This document shows, in pieces, positions 27,521 through 36,310 of a stretch of DNA of 47,228 nt. Origin of the DNA: Prevotella sp. (GTDB lineage: Bacteria; Bacteroidota; Bacteroidia; Bacteroidales; Bacteroidaceae); the NCBI GenBank assembly GCA_017442825.1, contig JAFRYZ010000068.1, forward strand, positions 1 to 47,228, given 5' to 3'. Made by a program: the position numbers and the translations under genes. Under the pieces are notes generated by a model, which was given only the letters and a program-made list of their open reading frames with translations, was not told the origin of the DNA and did not search any database. Numbering within the stretch: the first letter of the stretch is position 1; the number at the start of each line of letters is the position of its first letter.

Positions 27521-28186
27521 TTACTCCTTACGGATAATGGTGAGTCCATCGCGTAGGGGGAGAATGAGAACTTCTACGCGGGAATCTTGTGCCACATGGT
27601 CATTGAAACGACGGATGCCAACAGTTTGTTGGTCGTGGTCATATTCTGGGTCGGTGACATGTCCGTCCCAGAGAGTATTATCAGCTACGATAAAACCACC
27701 GCTTTTAAGTGTGGGAATAGCCATTTCGTAAGTTTCAACATAGGTTCGCTTGTCGCCATCGATGAATACCAAATCAAAATCGATACCGAGTTTTGGAGCT
27801 TCAGTTATAGCATCGCCAATACGAAAATCAATGAATTCGGCAACGGGCGAGTTTTCTATCCATGGTCGCGTGAAATCCTCCTGTTCATCGTTTATTTCGA
27901 AGGTGATTATTTTGGATTTCTTCGCTCCCTCGCTCCCCCGTTTTTTAGCACCCTCGTTCTCCTTTAATCCTTCCGCCATGCAAATAGCAGAATAGCCACT
28001 AAACGTTCCTACTTCAAGAATATATTGCGGACGCATCATCATCACGAACATCTTCAGCAGACGTCCTTGCAGGTGTCCGCTTGCCATACGTCCATGCAGC
28101 AATTGCACGTTTGTAGCTCGCCACAGCCGGTAGAGGTAGTCCCCTTCTGGCTCTATATGGTTGGTGATATATTCTTCAATTGTCAA
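27521..28186 (-). CDS. SAM-dependent O-methyltransferase (COMT-like family 3)
   Basis: 221 residues. Motif I EVGTFSGYSA is at 58-67, the acidic metal-binding FIDGDKRTY at about 140-148 and VADNTLWDG at about 167-175, as in cation-dependent catechol-type methyltransferases. The start is a TTG at 28186: an in-frame stop lies two codons upstream, and the first ATG (residue 34) would remove a conserved helix. The TTG itself lies in a heptamer repeat array. Residues 75-91 (a KENEGAKKRGSEGAKK-like stretch) are an extra low-complexity insert after motif I. It follows aroQ by 10 bp. Substrate unknown. Confidence 0.87.
   Translation of the reverse strand: MTIEEYITNHIEPEGDYLYRLWRATNVQLLHGRMASGHLQGRLLKMFVMMMRPQYILEVGTFSGYSAICMAEGLKENEGAKKRGSEGAKKSKIITFEINDEQEDFTRPWIENSPVAEFIDFRIGDAITEAPKLGIDFDLVFIDGDKRTYVETYEMAIPTLKSGGFIVADNTLWDGHVTDPEYDHDQQTVGIRRFNDHVAQDSRVEVLILPLRDGLTIIRKE
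27914..27964 (-). repeat. In-frame low-complexity insert in the O-methyltransferase gene
   Basis: A GAGCGA/GGGAGCG-rich purine stretch encodes about 17 charged residues between motif I and the next beta-strand, where family members have a short loop. The reading frame is preserved. It resembles the repeat-encoded tail of the RND pump at 6016-6087. Confidence 0.6.
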
Positions 28187-28210
28187 TTGTCAGTTGTCAA
28201 TTATCAATTC
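28176..28210. repeat. Heptamer array (TCAATTG-like, five units) across the aroQ/methyltransferase junction
   Basis: TCAATTG, TCAATTG, TCAGTTG, TCAATTA and TCAATTC follow one another without spacing. On the minus strand the array encodes the last residues of aroQ (RIDN and stop) and the start codon region of the methyltransferase. The same heptamer recurs at 46582-46616. Confidence 0.9.
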
Positions 28211-28622
28211 GTAAAATCGCCTCTATCGCCAATCGGTAGCTGTCAAGTCCGAAACCGGCAATAACTCCTTTGCATCCGGCACTAATCATAGAATAATTGC
28301 GGAACTCTTCACGCGCGTGTACATTACTTATATGTACCTCTACAACGGGAGTCTTCAATGAGCGAATGCAGTCGAGTAAGGCTATAGACGTGTGGGTATA
28401 AGCTCCAGCATTGAGCACGATTCCGTCGTAGGAGAATCCTACGTCCTGGAGTTTGTCTATGAGTTCGCCTTCGTGATTGCTTTGAAAGTATTCGATGTCA
28501 ACGTTGGGAAATCGCTCTCGCAAGTCGTTTAAGCAGTCCTCCATGGCCTTTTTGCCATAGATTTCCGGTTCACGTGTACCCAAAAGATTTAGGTTTGGGC
28601 CGTTCATGATGAGTATTTTCAT
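28197..28622 (-). CDS. aroQ: 3-dehydroquinate dehydratase, type II
   Basis: 141 residues from the ATG at 28622; a longer frame to 28706 overlaps xerD and adds no homology. Third step of the shikimate pathway. The signature MNGPNLNLLGTREPEIYG holds Tyr22 and the arginine of the mobile loop, and EVHISNVHAREEFR holds the catalytic His97. The C-terminus (RIDN) is written by the heptamer array, slightly altering the usual end. Divergent from xerD, as in many Bacteroidales, and probably co-transcribed with the methyltransferase. Confidence 0.93.
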   Translation of the reverse strand: MKILIMNGPNLNLLGTREPEIYGKKAMEDCLNDLRERFPNVDIEYFQSNHEGELIDKLQDVGFSYDGIVLNAGAYTHTSIALLDCIRSLKTPVVEVHISNVHAREEFRNYSMISAGCKGVIAGFGLDSYRLAIEAILRIDN

Positions 28623-28642
28623 GTTCTGTTGAAAAAAGTTTG

Positions 28643-28662
28643 TATATTTGTATGCAAAATTA
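28643..28662. promoter_or_regulatory. Back-to-back divergent promoter boxes for xerD and aroQ
   Basis: TATATTTGTA (28643-28652, plus strand) abuts TAATTTTGCA read on the minus strand (28653-28662). Each fits the -7 consensus for its gene. The junction TTTGTATGCAAA is nearly palindromic. The two promoters share core DNA, so their use may be mutually exclusive. The -33 elements are weak. Confidence 0.5.
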
Positions 28663-28671
28663 AGCAATAAA

Positions 28672-29625
28672 ATGGAAACCGACAAGAAAACGGGTACGAA
28701 TGTCACTAAGCTTTATCAGCGGTATCTAAAATTAGAGCGAGGTTATTCGCCTAATACAGTTGATGCTTATATGCGAGATGTGGAAAAACTGGTGAGGTAT
28801 TTAGAAACCACGAAAATCGATAGCTTTTCTTCCGTTTCATCAGAAAAAAACGAATCTACACTCCTTGACGTGCGGTTGGAAGACCTGGAAAATTTCTCAG
28901 CGATGCTCGCCGACATAGGTATTGGTCCCCGTTCGCAAGCTCGTATCCTCAGTGGAGTGCGTGCGTTCTATCGTTTTCTGGTGCTCGATGGTTTCCTTCA
29001 GGATGATCCTACAGAACTATTAGAGTCTCCCAAGTTACCCGACCACCTTCCAGAGGTTCTTTCAACGGAGGAAGTGGATATGTTGGAAGCCGCTATCGAC
29101 GTTGGTGGCACCTGGGAAGGTCATCGTAACCGTGCTATCATCGAAGTTCTTTTCTCTTGTGGCTTGCGTGTTTCAGAATTGGTCAATCTTCGCCTTTCCA
29201 ACCTCTATCTTGACGAAAAGTTCATTCGCGTTTTGGGAAAAGGATCCAAAGAACGTCTTGTCCCCATTTCCGAACGCGCCATCGAGGAGTTAGGCTATTG
29301 GTTTGCGTGCCGCAACGAGATGGTTATAAAAACTGGCGAGGAAGACTATGTGTTTTTAAATCGACGTGGGGCACACCTGACGCGAACCATGATTCTCATC
29401 ATGATAAAAAAATATGCGGAACAGGCAGGCATTAAGAAGACCATCTCTCCACACACTTTGCGCCATTCTTTTGCAACAGCGTTGTTGGAAGGCGGTGCCG
29501 ACCTGCGTGCTATTCAGGCAATGCTGGGACATGAGAGTATTGCTACCACGGAGATTTATACCCATATTGATACCACGACGCTTCGCCAGGAAGTACTACA
29601 ACACCATCCTCGTAACATTCGCTAG
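28672..29625 (+). CDS. xerD: Site-specific tyrosine recombinase XerD
   Basis: 317 residues from the ATG at 28672. Resolves chromosome dimers at dif with XerC and FtsK. Catalytic residues are all in place: Arg166 (SCGLRVSEL), Lys190 region (VLGKGSKERLVP), His261/Arg264 (PHTLRHSFA), His287 (LGHESI) and Tyr296 (IYTH). The N-terminal SAM-like core-binding domain covers about 10-125 and holds roughly ten extra residues (FSSVSSEKNEST) compared with typical XerD of about 300. Context (aroQ divergent, no other mobile genes) supports the housekeeping recombinase rather than an element integrase. Confidence 0.92.
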   Translation: METDKKTGTNVTKLYQRYLKLERGYSPNTVDAYMRDVEKLVRYLETTKIDSFSSVSSEKNESTLLDVRLEDLENFSAMLADIGIGPRSQARILSGVRAFYRFLVLDGFLQDDPTELLESPKLPDHLPEVLSTEEVDMLEAAIDVGGTWEGHRNRAIIEVLFSCGLRVSELVNLRLSNLYLDEKFIRVLGKGSKERLVPISERAIEELGYWFACRNEMVIKTGEEDYVFLNRRGAHLTRTMILIMIKKYAEQAGIKKTISPHTLRHSFATALLEGGADLRAIQAMLGHESIATTEIYTHIDTTTLRQEVLQHHPRNIR

Positions 29626-29656
29626 TTTTGAAAAAGTGTTAAAACACAGCTGATTA

Positions 29657-29689
29657 TCTGGCGGAAATGTATATTTTGTTACCTTTGCA
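29657..29689 (+). promoter_or_regulatory. Promoter of the M16 protease gene
   Basis: TCTG (29657-29660), 19 bases, TACCTTTGCA (29680-29689); one base from the TTTG consensus at -33. The ATG is 41 bp downstream. Confidence 0.65.
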
Positions 29690-29730
29690 AAACGTAATTA
29701 AACTTCAAATCATAAACAAGTAGTACAACC

Positions 29731-32553
29731 ATGAAATTGAGAAACTTTTTTGTTTTAGTACTGTTGGCAGTGGTCGGAGCCACCTTTGCACAGCCTGGTA
29801 TGCAGATGCCGCCGATTCCTGTAGATACAGCCGTACGTATTGGTCAACTTGACAACGGACTGACATACTATATCCGCCACAACAACTGGCCGGAGAACAA
29901 GGCAAACTTTTACATTGCCCAACGTGTTGGTTCTATTCAAGAGAATGACGACCAGCGTGGTCTTGCTCACTTCTTGGAGCATATGGCTTTCAACGGTTCG
30001 GAGCATTTCCCCGATTCAGCACTGTTGGAATATACCCGCAGTTTAGGTGTTGAGTTTGGAAGCAATCTGAATGCCTATACCAGTATCGACCAGACGGTCT
30101 ATCGCATCTGCGATGTTCCTACGAAGCGTGCAACAGCTATCGATTCGTGTATCCTCATCCTGAAGGACTGGTCAGGCGGTCTCACTTTGGCAGACAAAGA
30201 GATTGACAAAGAACGTGGTGTCATTCATCAGGAATGGCAGTTAGGCGAAGGTCCCACACAGCGCATGATTCAGAAGGCTCTGCCAAAACTTTATCCCAAC
30301 TCAAAGTACGGACATCGAATGCCGATTGGTTTGATGGAGATCGTGGACAACTTCCCTCCGCAGGTATTACGCGATTATTATAAGAAATGGTATCGCCCCG
30401 ACAACCAAGCAATTATCGTTGTCGGCGATGTTGATGTGGATCGCGTTGAGGCTTATATCAAGCAACTCTGGGCTGGTGTCACTGTACCTGCCGATGCCTC
30501 AAAAGTTGTCGACGAGTTGGTTCCCGATAATGCGCAAGCTATCTATGTCACCGAAAAAGATAAGGAGCAACAGTTCTCCATGGTCAGCATTGCCATGAAG
30601 CACGATCCCGTTCCTGAGGAGATGAAGGCGACGATGGCATATCTGGTTGCTGACTATGTGAAAGATCTCACCACGATGATGCTCAACCAGCGTCTGGCAG
30701 AGGCAGCGCAGAAACCCGACTGTCCGTTTGTTGCCGCTTCTTCCGATGACGCTCAGTATATCTTGTCAAGAACTAAGGATGCCTTCCAGTTGGATGCCTT
30801 TGCCAAGGATGGTCAGGACAAGGCAGCTTTAGCAGCTATCTATCGTGAAGGTCTGCGTGCAAAACAGTTTGGATTTACACCTTCTGAGTTCCAGCGTGCC
30901 AAAGACGAGTATATGAGTCTATTGGAGAAGGCGTACGAGAATCGTAATAAGATTAAGAACGAGCAGTTTGGTAACCAGTATCGCGACCACTTCCTTGAGA
31001 AAGAACCTATTCCTTCTATCTCTGATAAGTATCAGATTATGAAGCAGGTGGCACCCGCTATTGGTGTTGATGTCGTTAACATGTATGCAAAGGAAGTTAT
31101 TAGTGACAACGACTCAAATCTAGTTATCTTGTCTTTTGCTCAGGAAAAAGACGGAAAGGAATATCTTACTGATGCAGTGATGGCTGATGTCATCAAGAAT
31201 GTACGCGGCGAGAAACTTGAGGCTTTTGTTGATAATGTGAAGAACGAGCCGCTGATTGCTCCGGATGCCATGCCGAAGAAAGGCAAAATCAAGAAGGAAA
31301 CAGAAAACAAAGTCTTGGGCTATAAGGAACTGGAACTCTCCAATGGTGCTCGTGTCATCTTAAAGAAGACAGATTTCAAGGACGATGAAATTGTCTTCCA
31401 GGCCATGGCAAAGGGTGGCAAGGGACTCTACGGAGCTGCCGACTATTCCAACCTGAAACTTTTCGACACGGCAGTCAATGCTTGTGGCTTGGGTAATTTC
31501 TCCAACATGGAGATGGTTAAGGCGCTCTATGGCAAACAGGTGAGTGTGAATATGGGAATGGACAACTACTACCAGTACCTCAGTGGACACTGTGTTCCTA
31601 AGGATATTGAGACCCAGATGCAACTTATCTATCTGCACTTCACCAGTCTGAAGGAAGATCAAGAGGCTTATCAATCTACTTTGTCGCAGGTTGAACTCAT
31701 GTTGAAGAACAAGAACCTGAGTCCGGAGAGTGCATTTGCTGACTCTGTTCCTACAACACTCTACAAGGGCAATCCACGTTTCCTGGCACTCGATACCATG
31801 GATGTGAAGAATGCTTCGCAGTCTCGCATCTATCAGATGGCATGCGAGCGCTTTGCCAATGCCAACGGTTTCTTCTTCTATTTCGTTGGCAACTTCGACG
31901 AGGCTACTATCCGCCCGCTCATCGAGCAGTACATTGCTTCACTTCCCAGTCAGAAGAAAGTGGAAAGTTGGAAGGCTGTTCCCTTCTTTGCTATTGGTCA
32001 TGTTGAAAACAAGTTCACGCGCAAGATGATGTCACCGAAGGCTATGGCATTAGACCTTTGGCACATGCCATCGCCTTATACCTTGGAGAACAGCATTCTT
32101 GCTGATGCAGCAGGACAAATTCTGTCGATGGTCTATCTGAAAGATATCCGTGAAGATGCCAGTGCAGCTTACTCCGTCTTTGCCCAAGGTTCTCTGAAAC
32201 GTCAGGGAGAAAACGCTCATGTGGTCATGCAGGCTGTTTGTCCTATGGATCCAGCAAAAGCACAGACAGCCCTCGACTTGTTGGCGAAAGGTATTGCCGA
32301 CAACACGGTGAAAGTGGATGCCGATAAGGTTGCCAAGGTTAAAGAGAACATGTTGAAAAATGCTGATGCCGATGCCAAGAATAACCACCATTGGGTTGAC
32401 GTCATTGATGAGTATGTATGGACAGGTGTCGATTTGCAAACGCAGTATAAGGATATCGTCAGTAACCTGACTCCAGAGAAGATAGCTGTATTCCTGAAGC
32501 AACTTGTTCAGGCAGGAAACCACATCGAAGTAGTGATGACTCCTGCTGAATAA
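29731..32553 (+). CDS. M16-family zinc metalloprotease (PqqL/insulinase-like)
   Basis: 940 residues. Signal peptide about 1-20 (VVGATFAQ), so it acts in the periplasm or at the outer membrane. The inverted zinc motif HFLEH is at residues 80-84, with the distal glutamate in the ERGVIHQEWQ region near 160. The N-terminal catalytic half is followed by the non-catalytic half (about 500-940), giving the clam-shell architecture. Related enzymes degrade small proteins and peptides; this one's substrate is unknown. Own promoter upstream, hairpin at 32557-32579 downstream. Confidence 0.92.
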   Translation: MKLRNFFVLVLLAVVGATFAQPGMQMPPIPVDTAVRIGQLDNGLTYYIRHNNWPENKANFYIAQRVGSIQENDDQRGLAHFLEHMAFNGSEHFPDSALLEYTRSLGVEFGSNLNAYTSIDQTVYRICDVPTKRATAIDSCILILKDWSGGLTLADKEIDKERGVIHQEWQLGEGPTQRMIQKALPKLYPNSKYGHRMPIGLMEIVDNFPPQVLRDYYKKWYRPDNQAIIVVGDVDVDRVEAYIKQLWAGVTVPADASKVVDELVPDNAQAIYVTEKDKEQQFSMVSIAMKHDPVPEEMKATMAYLVADYVKDLTTMMLNQRLAEAAQKPDCPFVAASSDDAQYILSRTKDAFQLDAFAKDGQDKAALAAIYREGLRAKQFGFTPSEFQRAKDEYMSLLEKAYENRNKIKNEQFGNQYRDHFLEKEPIPSISDKYQIMKQVAPAIGVDVVNMYAKEVISDNDSNLVILSFAQEKDGKEYLTDAVMADVIKNVRGEKLEAFVDNVKNEPLIAPDAMPKKGKIKKETENKVLGYKELELSNGARVILKKTDFKDDEIVFQAMAKGGKGLYGAADYSNLKLFDTAVNACGLGNFSNMEMVKALYGKQVSVNMGMDNYYQYLSGHCVPKDIETQMQLIYLHFTSLKEDQEAYQSTLSQVELMLKNKNLSPESAFADSVPTTLYKGNPRFLALDTMDVKNASQSRIYQMACERFANANGFFFYFVGNFDEATIRPLIEQYIASLPSQKKVESWKAVPFFAIGHVENKFTRKMMSPKAMALDLWHMPSPYTLENSILADAAGQILSMVYLKDIREDASAAYSVFAQGSLKRQGENAHVVMQAVCPMDPAKAQTALDLLAKGIADNTVKVDADKVAKVKENMLKNADADAKNNHHWVDVIDEYVWTGVDLQTQYKDIVSNLTPEKIAVFLKQLVQAGNHIEVVMTPAE

Positions 32554-32556
32554 GTT

Positions 32557-32579
32557 CCTTTACGGGCAAGCCGTGAAGG
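32557..32579 (+). terminator. Hairpin after the M16 protease gene
   Basis: CCTTTACGG (32557-32565) pairs with CCGTGAAGG (32571-32579), one G-T pair, loop GCAAG. It begins three bases after the stop. A related hairpin links the promoter elements at 46780-46806, so it may belong to the element rather than being only a terminator. Confidence 0.5.
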
Positions 32580-32652
32580 TACTTTTCGTACGACAAAGCA
32601 AAGAAAAAAAAAGTTTTTCTTTGCTTTGTCGTCGCTTAATTGTACCTTTGCA
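32578..32652 (+). repeat. Promoter-bearing palindromic element, copy B
   Basis: The centre is an 18-bp perfect stem: CGACAAAGCAAAGAAAAA (32591-32608) and its complement at 32614-32631, with a five-base loop. The left end is GGTACTTTTCG and the right end CGCTTAATTGTACCTTTGCA. Closely similar to copies A and C. Its right arm is the metK promoter. Confidence 0.85.
32620..32652 (+). promoter_or_regulatory. metK promoter
   Basis: TTTG (32620-32623), exactly 19 bases, TACCTTTGCA (32643-32652). TTTG lies within the right arm of the palindrome. Transcription would begin about 12 bases before the ATG at 32672, leaving no room for a SAM riboswitch. Confidence 0.8.
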
Positions 32653-32671
32653 GCCCAAATAACAATAGATT

Positions 32672-33928
32672 ATGCCATATCTTTTTTCTTCAGAATCTGT
32701 GTCGGAAGGACATCCCGACAAAGTTGCCGACCAAATCAGCGACGCGTTGCTTGACCAATTTTTGGCTTACGACGATAAGGCGCACACTGCCATTGAGTCG
32801 TTTGTGACCACTGGACAGGTCGTCATCATGGGAGAAGTGCGCTCCGATGTCTATATCGATTTGCAGACTATTGCCCGCAATACCATCAACCGTATCGGCT
32901 ATACCAAGGCCGAATACCAATTCGATGGCAACTCCTGTGGTATTATGACTGCTATTCATGAGCAGAGTGACGACATCAACCGAGGTGTAGAGCGTGAAGA
33001 GGAGGACAATCAGGGGGCTGGTGACCAAGGTATGATGTTCGGTTATGCCACGACGGAGACTGACTCCTATATGCCTGTTTCGCTCGACTTGGCGCATTTG
33101 ATTGTGCGGACGTTGGCTGATATCCGCAAGGAAGGTAAGGTGATGACTTATCTCCGTCCCGATGCCAAGAGCCAGGTGACAGTGGAATACTCCGACGATA
33201 ACATACCACAACGTATCGTTACCATTGTTGTCTCTACCCAGCACGACGAATTTGACCCAGATGAGCAGAAGATGTTGGCACAAATCAAGGAGGATGTGAA
33301 GAACATCCTGATGCCTCGCGTTAAAGCACAACTGGGCGAAAAAGAACTGCAACTCTTCAAGGGAGAGATTGATTATAAAGTAAATCCCACGGGCAAGTTT
33401 GTTATCGGAGGACCTCATGGCGATACCGGACTGACGGGTAGGAAGATAATCGTTGATACTTACGGTGGTAAGGGTGCTCATGGTGGTGGTGCCTTCTCTG
33501 GCAAAGACTCATCGAAAGTTGATCGCTCAGCAGCTTATGCCGCACGTTATATAGCCAAGAACATGGTGGCTGCTGGTGTAGCCGACGAAATGCTGGTGCA
33601 GTTAGCCTATGCCATTGGTGTGGCACAGCCTGTCAGCATCTATGTGAACACCTATGGCAGAAGTCATGTTCAGATGAGCGACGGCGAAATAGCAGAACAG
33701 ATTGGTAAGATGTTCGATTTGCGTCCGAAAGCTATCGAGCGTATGCTCAAGTTGCGTCAACCTATGTATTTGGAAACGGCAGCCTACGGACACATGGGGC
33801 GTAGGAATGAGGTGGTGAAAAAGACGTTCACCAGTCATTACCATGAAACAAAAACTATCGACGTGGAACTCTTTACGTGGGAGAAGTTGGATAAGGTAGA
33901 GCAAATCCGCCAGCAATTCGGTCTTTAA
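32672..33928 (+). CDS. metK: S-adenosylmethionine synthase
   Basis: 418 residues. Makes SAM from methionine and ATP. Motifs: [18 protein letters not shown] near the N-terminus, [30 protein letters not shown] and [19 protein letters not shown], which includes the P-loop-like and metal-binding residues. It is about 30 residues longer than E. coli MetK, mostly through an insert near 160-200, as in other Bacteroidetes. Driven by promoter element B; the DUF4271 gene begins 56 bp later. Confidence 0.96.
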   Translation: MPYLFSSESVSEGHPDKVADQISDALLDQFLAYDDKAHTAIESFVTTGQVVIMGEVRSDVYIDLQTIARNTINRIGYTKAEYQFDGNSCGIMTAIHEQSDDINRGVEREEEDNQGAGDQGMMFGYATTETDSYMPVSLDLAHLIVRTLADIRKEGKVMTYLRPDAKSQVTVEYSDDNIPQRIVTIVVSTQHDEFDPDEQKMLAQIKEDVKNILMPRVKAQLGEKELQLFKGEIDYKVNPTGKFVIGGPHGDTGLTGRKIIVDTYGGKGAHGGGAFSGKDSSKVDRSAAYAARYIAKNMVAAGVADEMLVQLAYAIGVAQPVSIYVNTYGRSHVQMSDGEIAEQIGKMFDLRPKAIERMLKLRQPMYLETAAYGHMGRRNEVVKKTFTSHYHETKTIDVELFTWEKLDKVEQIRQQFGL

Positions 33929-33984
33929 GCCTGTTGCTGCAGCAATTCGCTAAAAGTAAGAGAAGAAATATAATAGAGGAAGCC

Positions 33985-34869
33985 ATGTCTAAGGTGGATA
34001 CCACAGCGTTCTTGCCCATCATCGCTGAAGACGACAGCGTGCAAAGCGATACGCTTGCTGCCACAGGGTTGTTGCGCATGGAGAACCATACGTTGACACC
34101 GCATGATTTTCTCGAAGACAGCTATTTTGCTGGCAGTCCTTATTTTCACCCAGAACTAGGAATTGCCCAAAATGGTGAAATAGGCAATCCGGTTCCTTAT
34201 ACCCTTGCGGGCGATGACATCATTATCGGGCTTTTGCTTGGATGTTTTATGTTCATCATGGTGGGCCTTTCCGTCTCGCGTCAGACCTTTTTCCGTCAGA
34301 TGCGGGGTTTCTTTTATCTATCTCGTCGTGAATCCGAGATTACACCAACAGCGGTGGAACAAAACTTCCAAACATTATTGCTCATACCGGCAGCATTGTT
34401 GGCAGGACTTGTTGTTTATGTGTGTCAATGTCATTTCTTTGGCATGACATATAGTATTCATCCGATAGCTCTCCTGCTGGGAATAGACATTCTTGTCCTT
34501 GTCGTTTATTTTGTTTTGAAATATATTCTTTACCAAATGGTCAACTGGGTATTCTTTGATAAGAAAAATAATGAACAATGGAATGCTACACTATGTTTCC
34601 TGACTGAAACAGAAGGTATCCTTATGTTGCCTCTTCTCTTGTTGTCTATTTATGGTGACATGCCGCTGGGATTCTTGCTGATAAGTATTCTTTTTGTTGT
34701 GTTTTTGGCGAAATTACTGACATTTTACGAGTGTTTCCTCATCTTTTTTAAAAGAACTCGTGTCTATGTTCAAATATTTTTGTACCTTTGTGCCCTCGAA
34801 TTGATGCCCTTGTTTGGCTTATGGGGTGTTTTGATGACAATTACTAACAGTTTGCAAATAAAATATTAG
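33985..34869 (+). CDS. DUF4271-like membrane protein
   Basis: 294 residues from the ATG at 33985, which is preceded by AGAGGA; a longer frame from a TTG at 33934 is less likely. A soluble N-terminus of about 70 residues is followed by some six to seven membrane segments (about 77-97, 135-157, 165-190, 220-250, 253-270, 275-290). The family is found in Bacteroidetes next to a uroporphyrinogen-III synthase gene, as here (11 bp upstream of it). No function is established. The family name is from memory of this gene context. Confidence 0.75.
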   Translation: MSKVDTTAFLPIIAEDDSVQSDTLAATGLLRMENHTLTPHDFLEDSYFAGSPYFHPELGIAQNGEIGNPVPYTLAGDDIIIGLLLGCFMFIMVGLSVSRQTFFRQMRGFFYLSRRESEITPTAVEQNFQTLLLIPAALLAGLVVYVCQCHFFGMTYSIHPIALLLGIDILVLVVYFVLKYILYQMVNWVFFDKKNNEQWNATLCFLTETEGILMLPLLLLSIYGDMPLGFLLISILFVVFLAKLLTFYECFLIFFKRTRVYVQIFLYLCALELMPLFGLWGVLMTITNSLQIKY

Positions 34870-34880
34870 GACAATAGAAG

Positions 34881-35630
34881 ATGGAGAAGATTTTGATATC
34901 GCAGCCGAAACCGGCAAGCGAAAAGTCGCCCTATTTCGATCTTGAGAAAAAGTACAACGTAGAGTTTGTATTCCGTCCTTTCTTTAAGGTGGAGGGATTG
35001 ACAGCCAAGGAGTTTCGTCAACAGAAGATTTCTATTTTGGATTTTACTGCTGTCGTGTTCACTTCTCGCCACGCGATAGACCATTTTTTCCGTCTGACCA
35101 AGGAGATGCGTCTCACAGTTCCCGAGACTATGAAATACTTCTGCGTGACAGAGCAGATAGCCCTCTATATCCAAAAATATGTGCAATATCGCAAGCGTAA
35201 AGTCTTTTTCGGTTCAACAGGCAAGGTTGACGATCTTGTGCCAACGATGGTTAAGCACAAGGCTGAAAAGTACCTGGTGCCCCTGAGTAGCGTTCACAAT
35301 GATGCTATCAAGGACCTCCTTGACTCCAAGAAACTGCAACATGCCGAGTGTGTGATGTACAGGACCGTCAGCAACGATTTCTCTGAAGAAGAAAAAGCGA
35401 CTTTCGACTACGATATGCTCATTTTCTCCAGCCCAACCGGTGTGAAGGCGTTGCAGAAGAATTTCCCCAATTTTGAACAAGGGAATATTAAAATAGGTGC
35501 CTTTGGACCGGCAACGGCAAAAGAGGTGACGGCTCAGGGGCTGCGTCTGGACTTGGAAGCTCCTTCCAAGGAATACCCCTCTATGGCAAGTGCTCTCCAA
35601 GCTTATCTGAAGAAAGCAAACGGAAAATAA
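34881..35630 (+). CDS. hemD: Uroporphyrinogen-III synthase family protein
   Basis: 249 residues. The HEM4 fold (two Rossmann-like lobes) is suggested by VVFTSRHAIDHFFRL, KYFCVTEQIALYIQKY and the late LIFSSPTGVKALQKNF...IGAFGPATAKEVTAQGL segment. The enzyme cyclises hydroxymethylbilane to uroporphyrinogen III for haem and corrinoids. No other haem genes are nearby, and the family diverges strongly in sequence, so a related role is possible. Lies 9 bp before rnpA. Confidence 0.82.
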   Translation: MEKILISQPKPASEKSPYFDLEKKYNVEFVFRPFFKVEGLTAKEFRQQKISILDFTAVVFTSRHAIDHFFRLTKEMRLTVPETMKYFCVTEQIALYIQKYVQYRKRKVFFGSTGKVDDLVPTMVKHKAEKYLVPLSSVHNDAIKDLLDSKKLQHAECVMYRTVSNDFSEEEKATFDYDMLIFSSPTGVKALQKNFPNFEQGNIKIGAFGPATAKEVTAQGLRLDLEAPSKEYPSMASALQAYLKKANGK

Positions 35631-35639
35631 TCCTCCTGC

Positions 35640-36041
35640 ATGTCTGCCTTGGCGAAGTTCACACTGAACAAAGGAGAGCGGATATGCAGCAAGAAGCTGA
35701 CAGACCGTCTCTTTGGTGGAGGCAGAAGCCATGCCTTTACGGCATTTCCTGTTAAAACCGTTTTCATGGAGGCCGATCGCGAAAGTAATGAGCCACAGGC
35801 ACAGATTTTGGTGAGTGTGCCGAAGCGTTGTTTCAAGCGTGCTGTGAAACGCAATCGTGTAAAGCGACAGATTCGTGAGGCCTATCGTCATCAGAAATCC
35901 ATATTGGCAACGGCGATGGAGGATTATCCCGAACGAAAGATGGTAATTGCGTTCATTTGGTTGGACGTTCAGTTGCATCCTTCCGAGGTTGTCCACAAAC
36001 GCATAGGTCAACTGTTGGAGCGTATCAAAGAACAGTTATGA
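35640..36041 (+). CDS. rnpA: Ribonuclease P protein component
   Basis: 133 residues, basic. The RNase P protein helps the catalytic RNA trim tRNA 5' leaders. Family motif [17 protein letters not shown] is clear near residues 75-92, with the N-terminal [17 protein letters not shown] aromatic/helix part. Its stop overlaps the yidD start as ATGA. In many bacteria rnpA sits with rpmH; in Bacteroidales it is here with hemD and yidD. Confidence 0.93.
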   Translation: MSALAKFTLNKGERICSKKLTDRLFGGGRSHAFTAFPVKTVFMEADRESNEPQAQILVSVPKRCFKRAVKRNRVKRQIREAYRHQKSILATAMEDYPERKMVIAFIWLDVQLHPSEVVHKRIGQLLERIKEQL

Positions 36042-36289
36042 GCATTCTGAAGGTGGTAATAAATGCCTGTCGTAAGGCTGTAACATGGGTACTTTTGCTC
36101 CCCATCACGTTCTATCAGACGTGTATATCCCCCTTTACCCCACCTTCCTGCCGCTTCACGCCGACTTGCTCGGAATATGCTCGGCAGGCTTTGCTCAAAC
36201 ACGGACCGCTGAAAGGATTGTGGCTCGCTACAAAACGCATCCTGCGATGCCATCCCTGGGGAGGATCTGGATATGATCCGGTGCCTTGA
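36038..36289 (+). CDS. yidD: Membrane protein insertion efficiency factor YidD
   Basis: 83 residues from the ATG at 36038, overlapping rnpA by 4 bp. A short amphipathic/hydrophobic N-terminus ([19 protein letters not shown]) and the DUF37 signature [15 protein letters not shown]...[12 protein letters not shown] mark YidD, which aids YidC-dependent membrane insertion. Coupling with rnpA is widespread. Confidence 0.93.
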   Translation: MSILKVVINACRKAVTWVLLLPITFYQTCISPFTPPSCRFTPTCSEYARQALLKHGPLKGLWLATKRILRCHPWGGSGYDPVP

Positions 36290-36310
36290 GGAAATGATAG
36301 CTCTTTGCAA

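Noticed and set aside
28672-29625. Integrase of a mobile element
   Set aside because: Length, motifs and the aroQ neighbour fit housekeeping XerD, and no attachment-site duplication or cargo was seen.
32640-32671. SAM riboswitch upstream of metK
   Set aside because: The transcript leader would be only about 12-20 bases, too short for any SAM-binding aptamer; the palindrome is upstream of the start site.
32690-33481. Long minus-strand frame (263 codons) opposite metK
   Set aside because: Shadow of a strongly biased gene; no motif or signal, and metK explains the sequence.
35214-36011. Minus-strand frame opposite hemD and rnpA
   Set aside because: It spans two real genes on the other strand and shows no recognisable domain.
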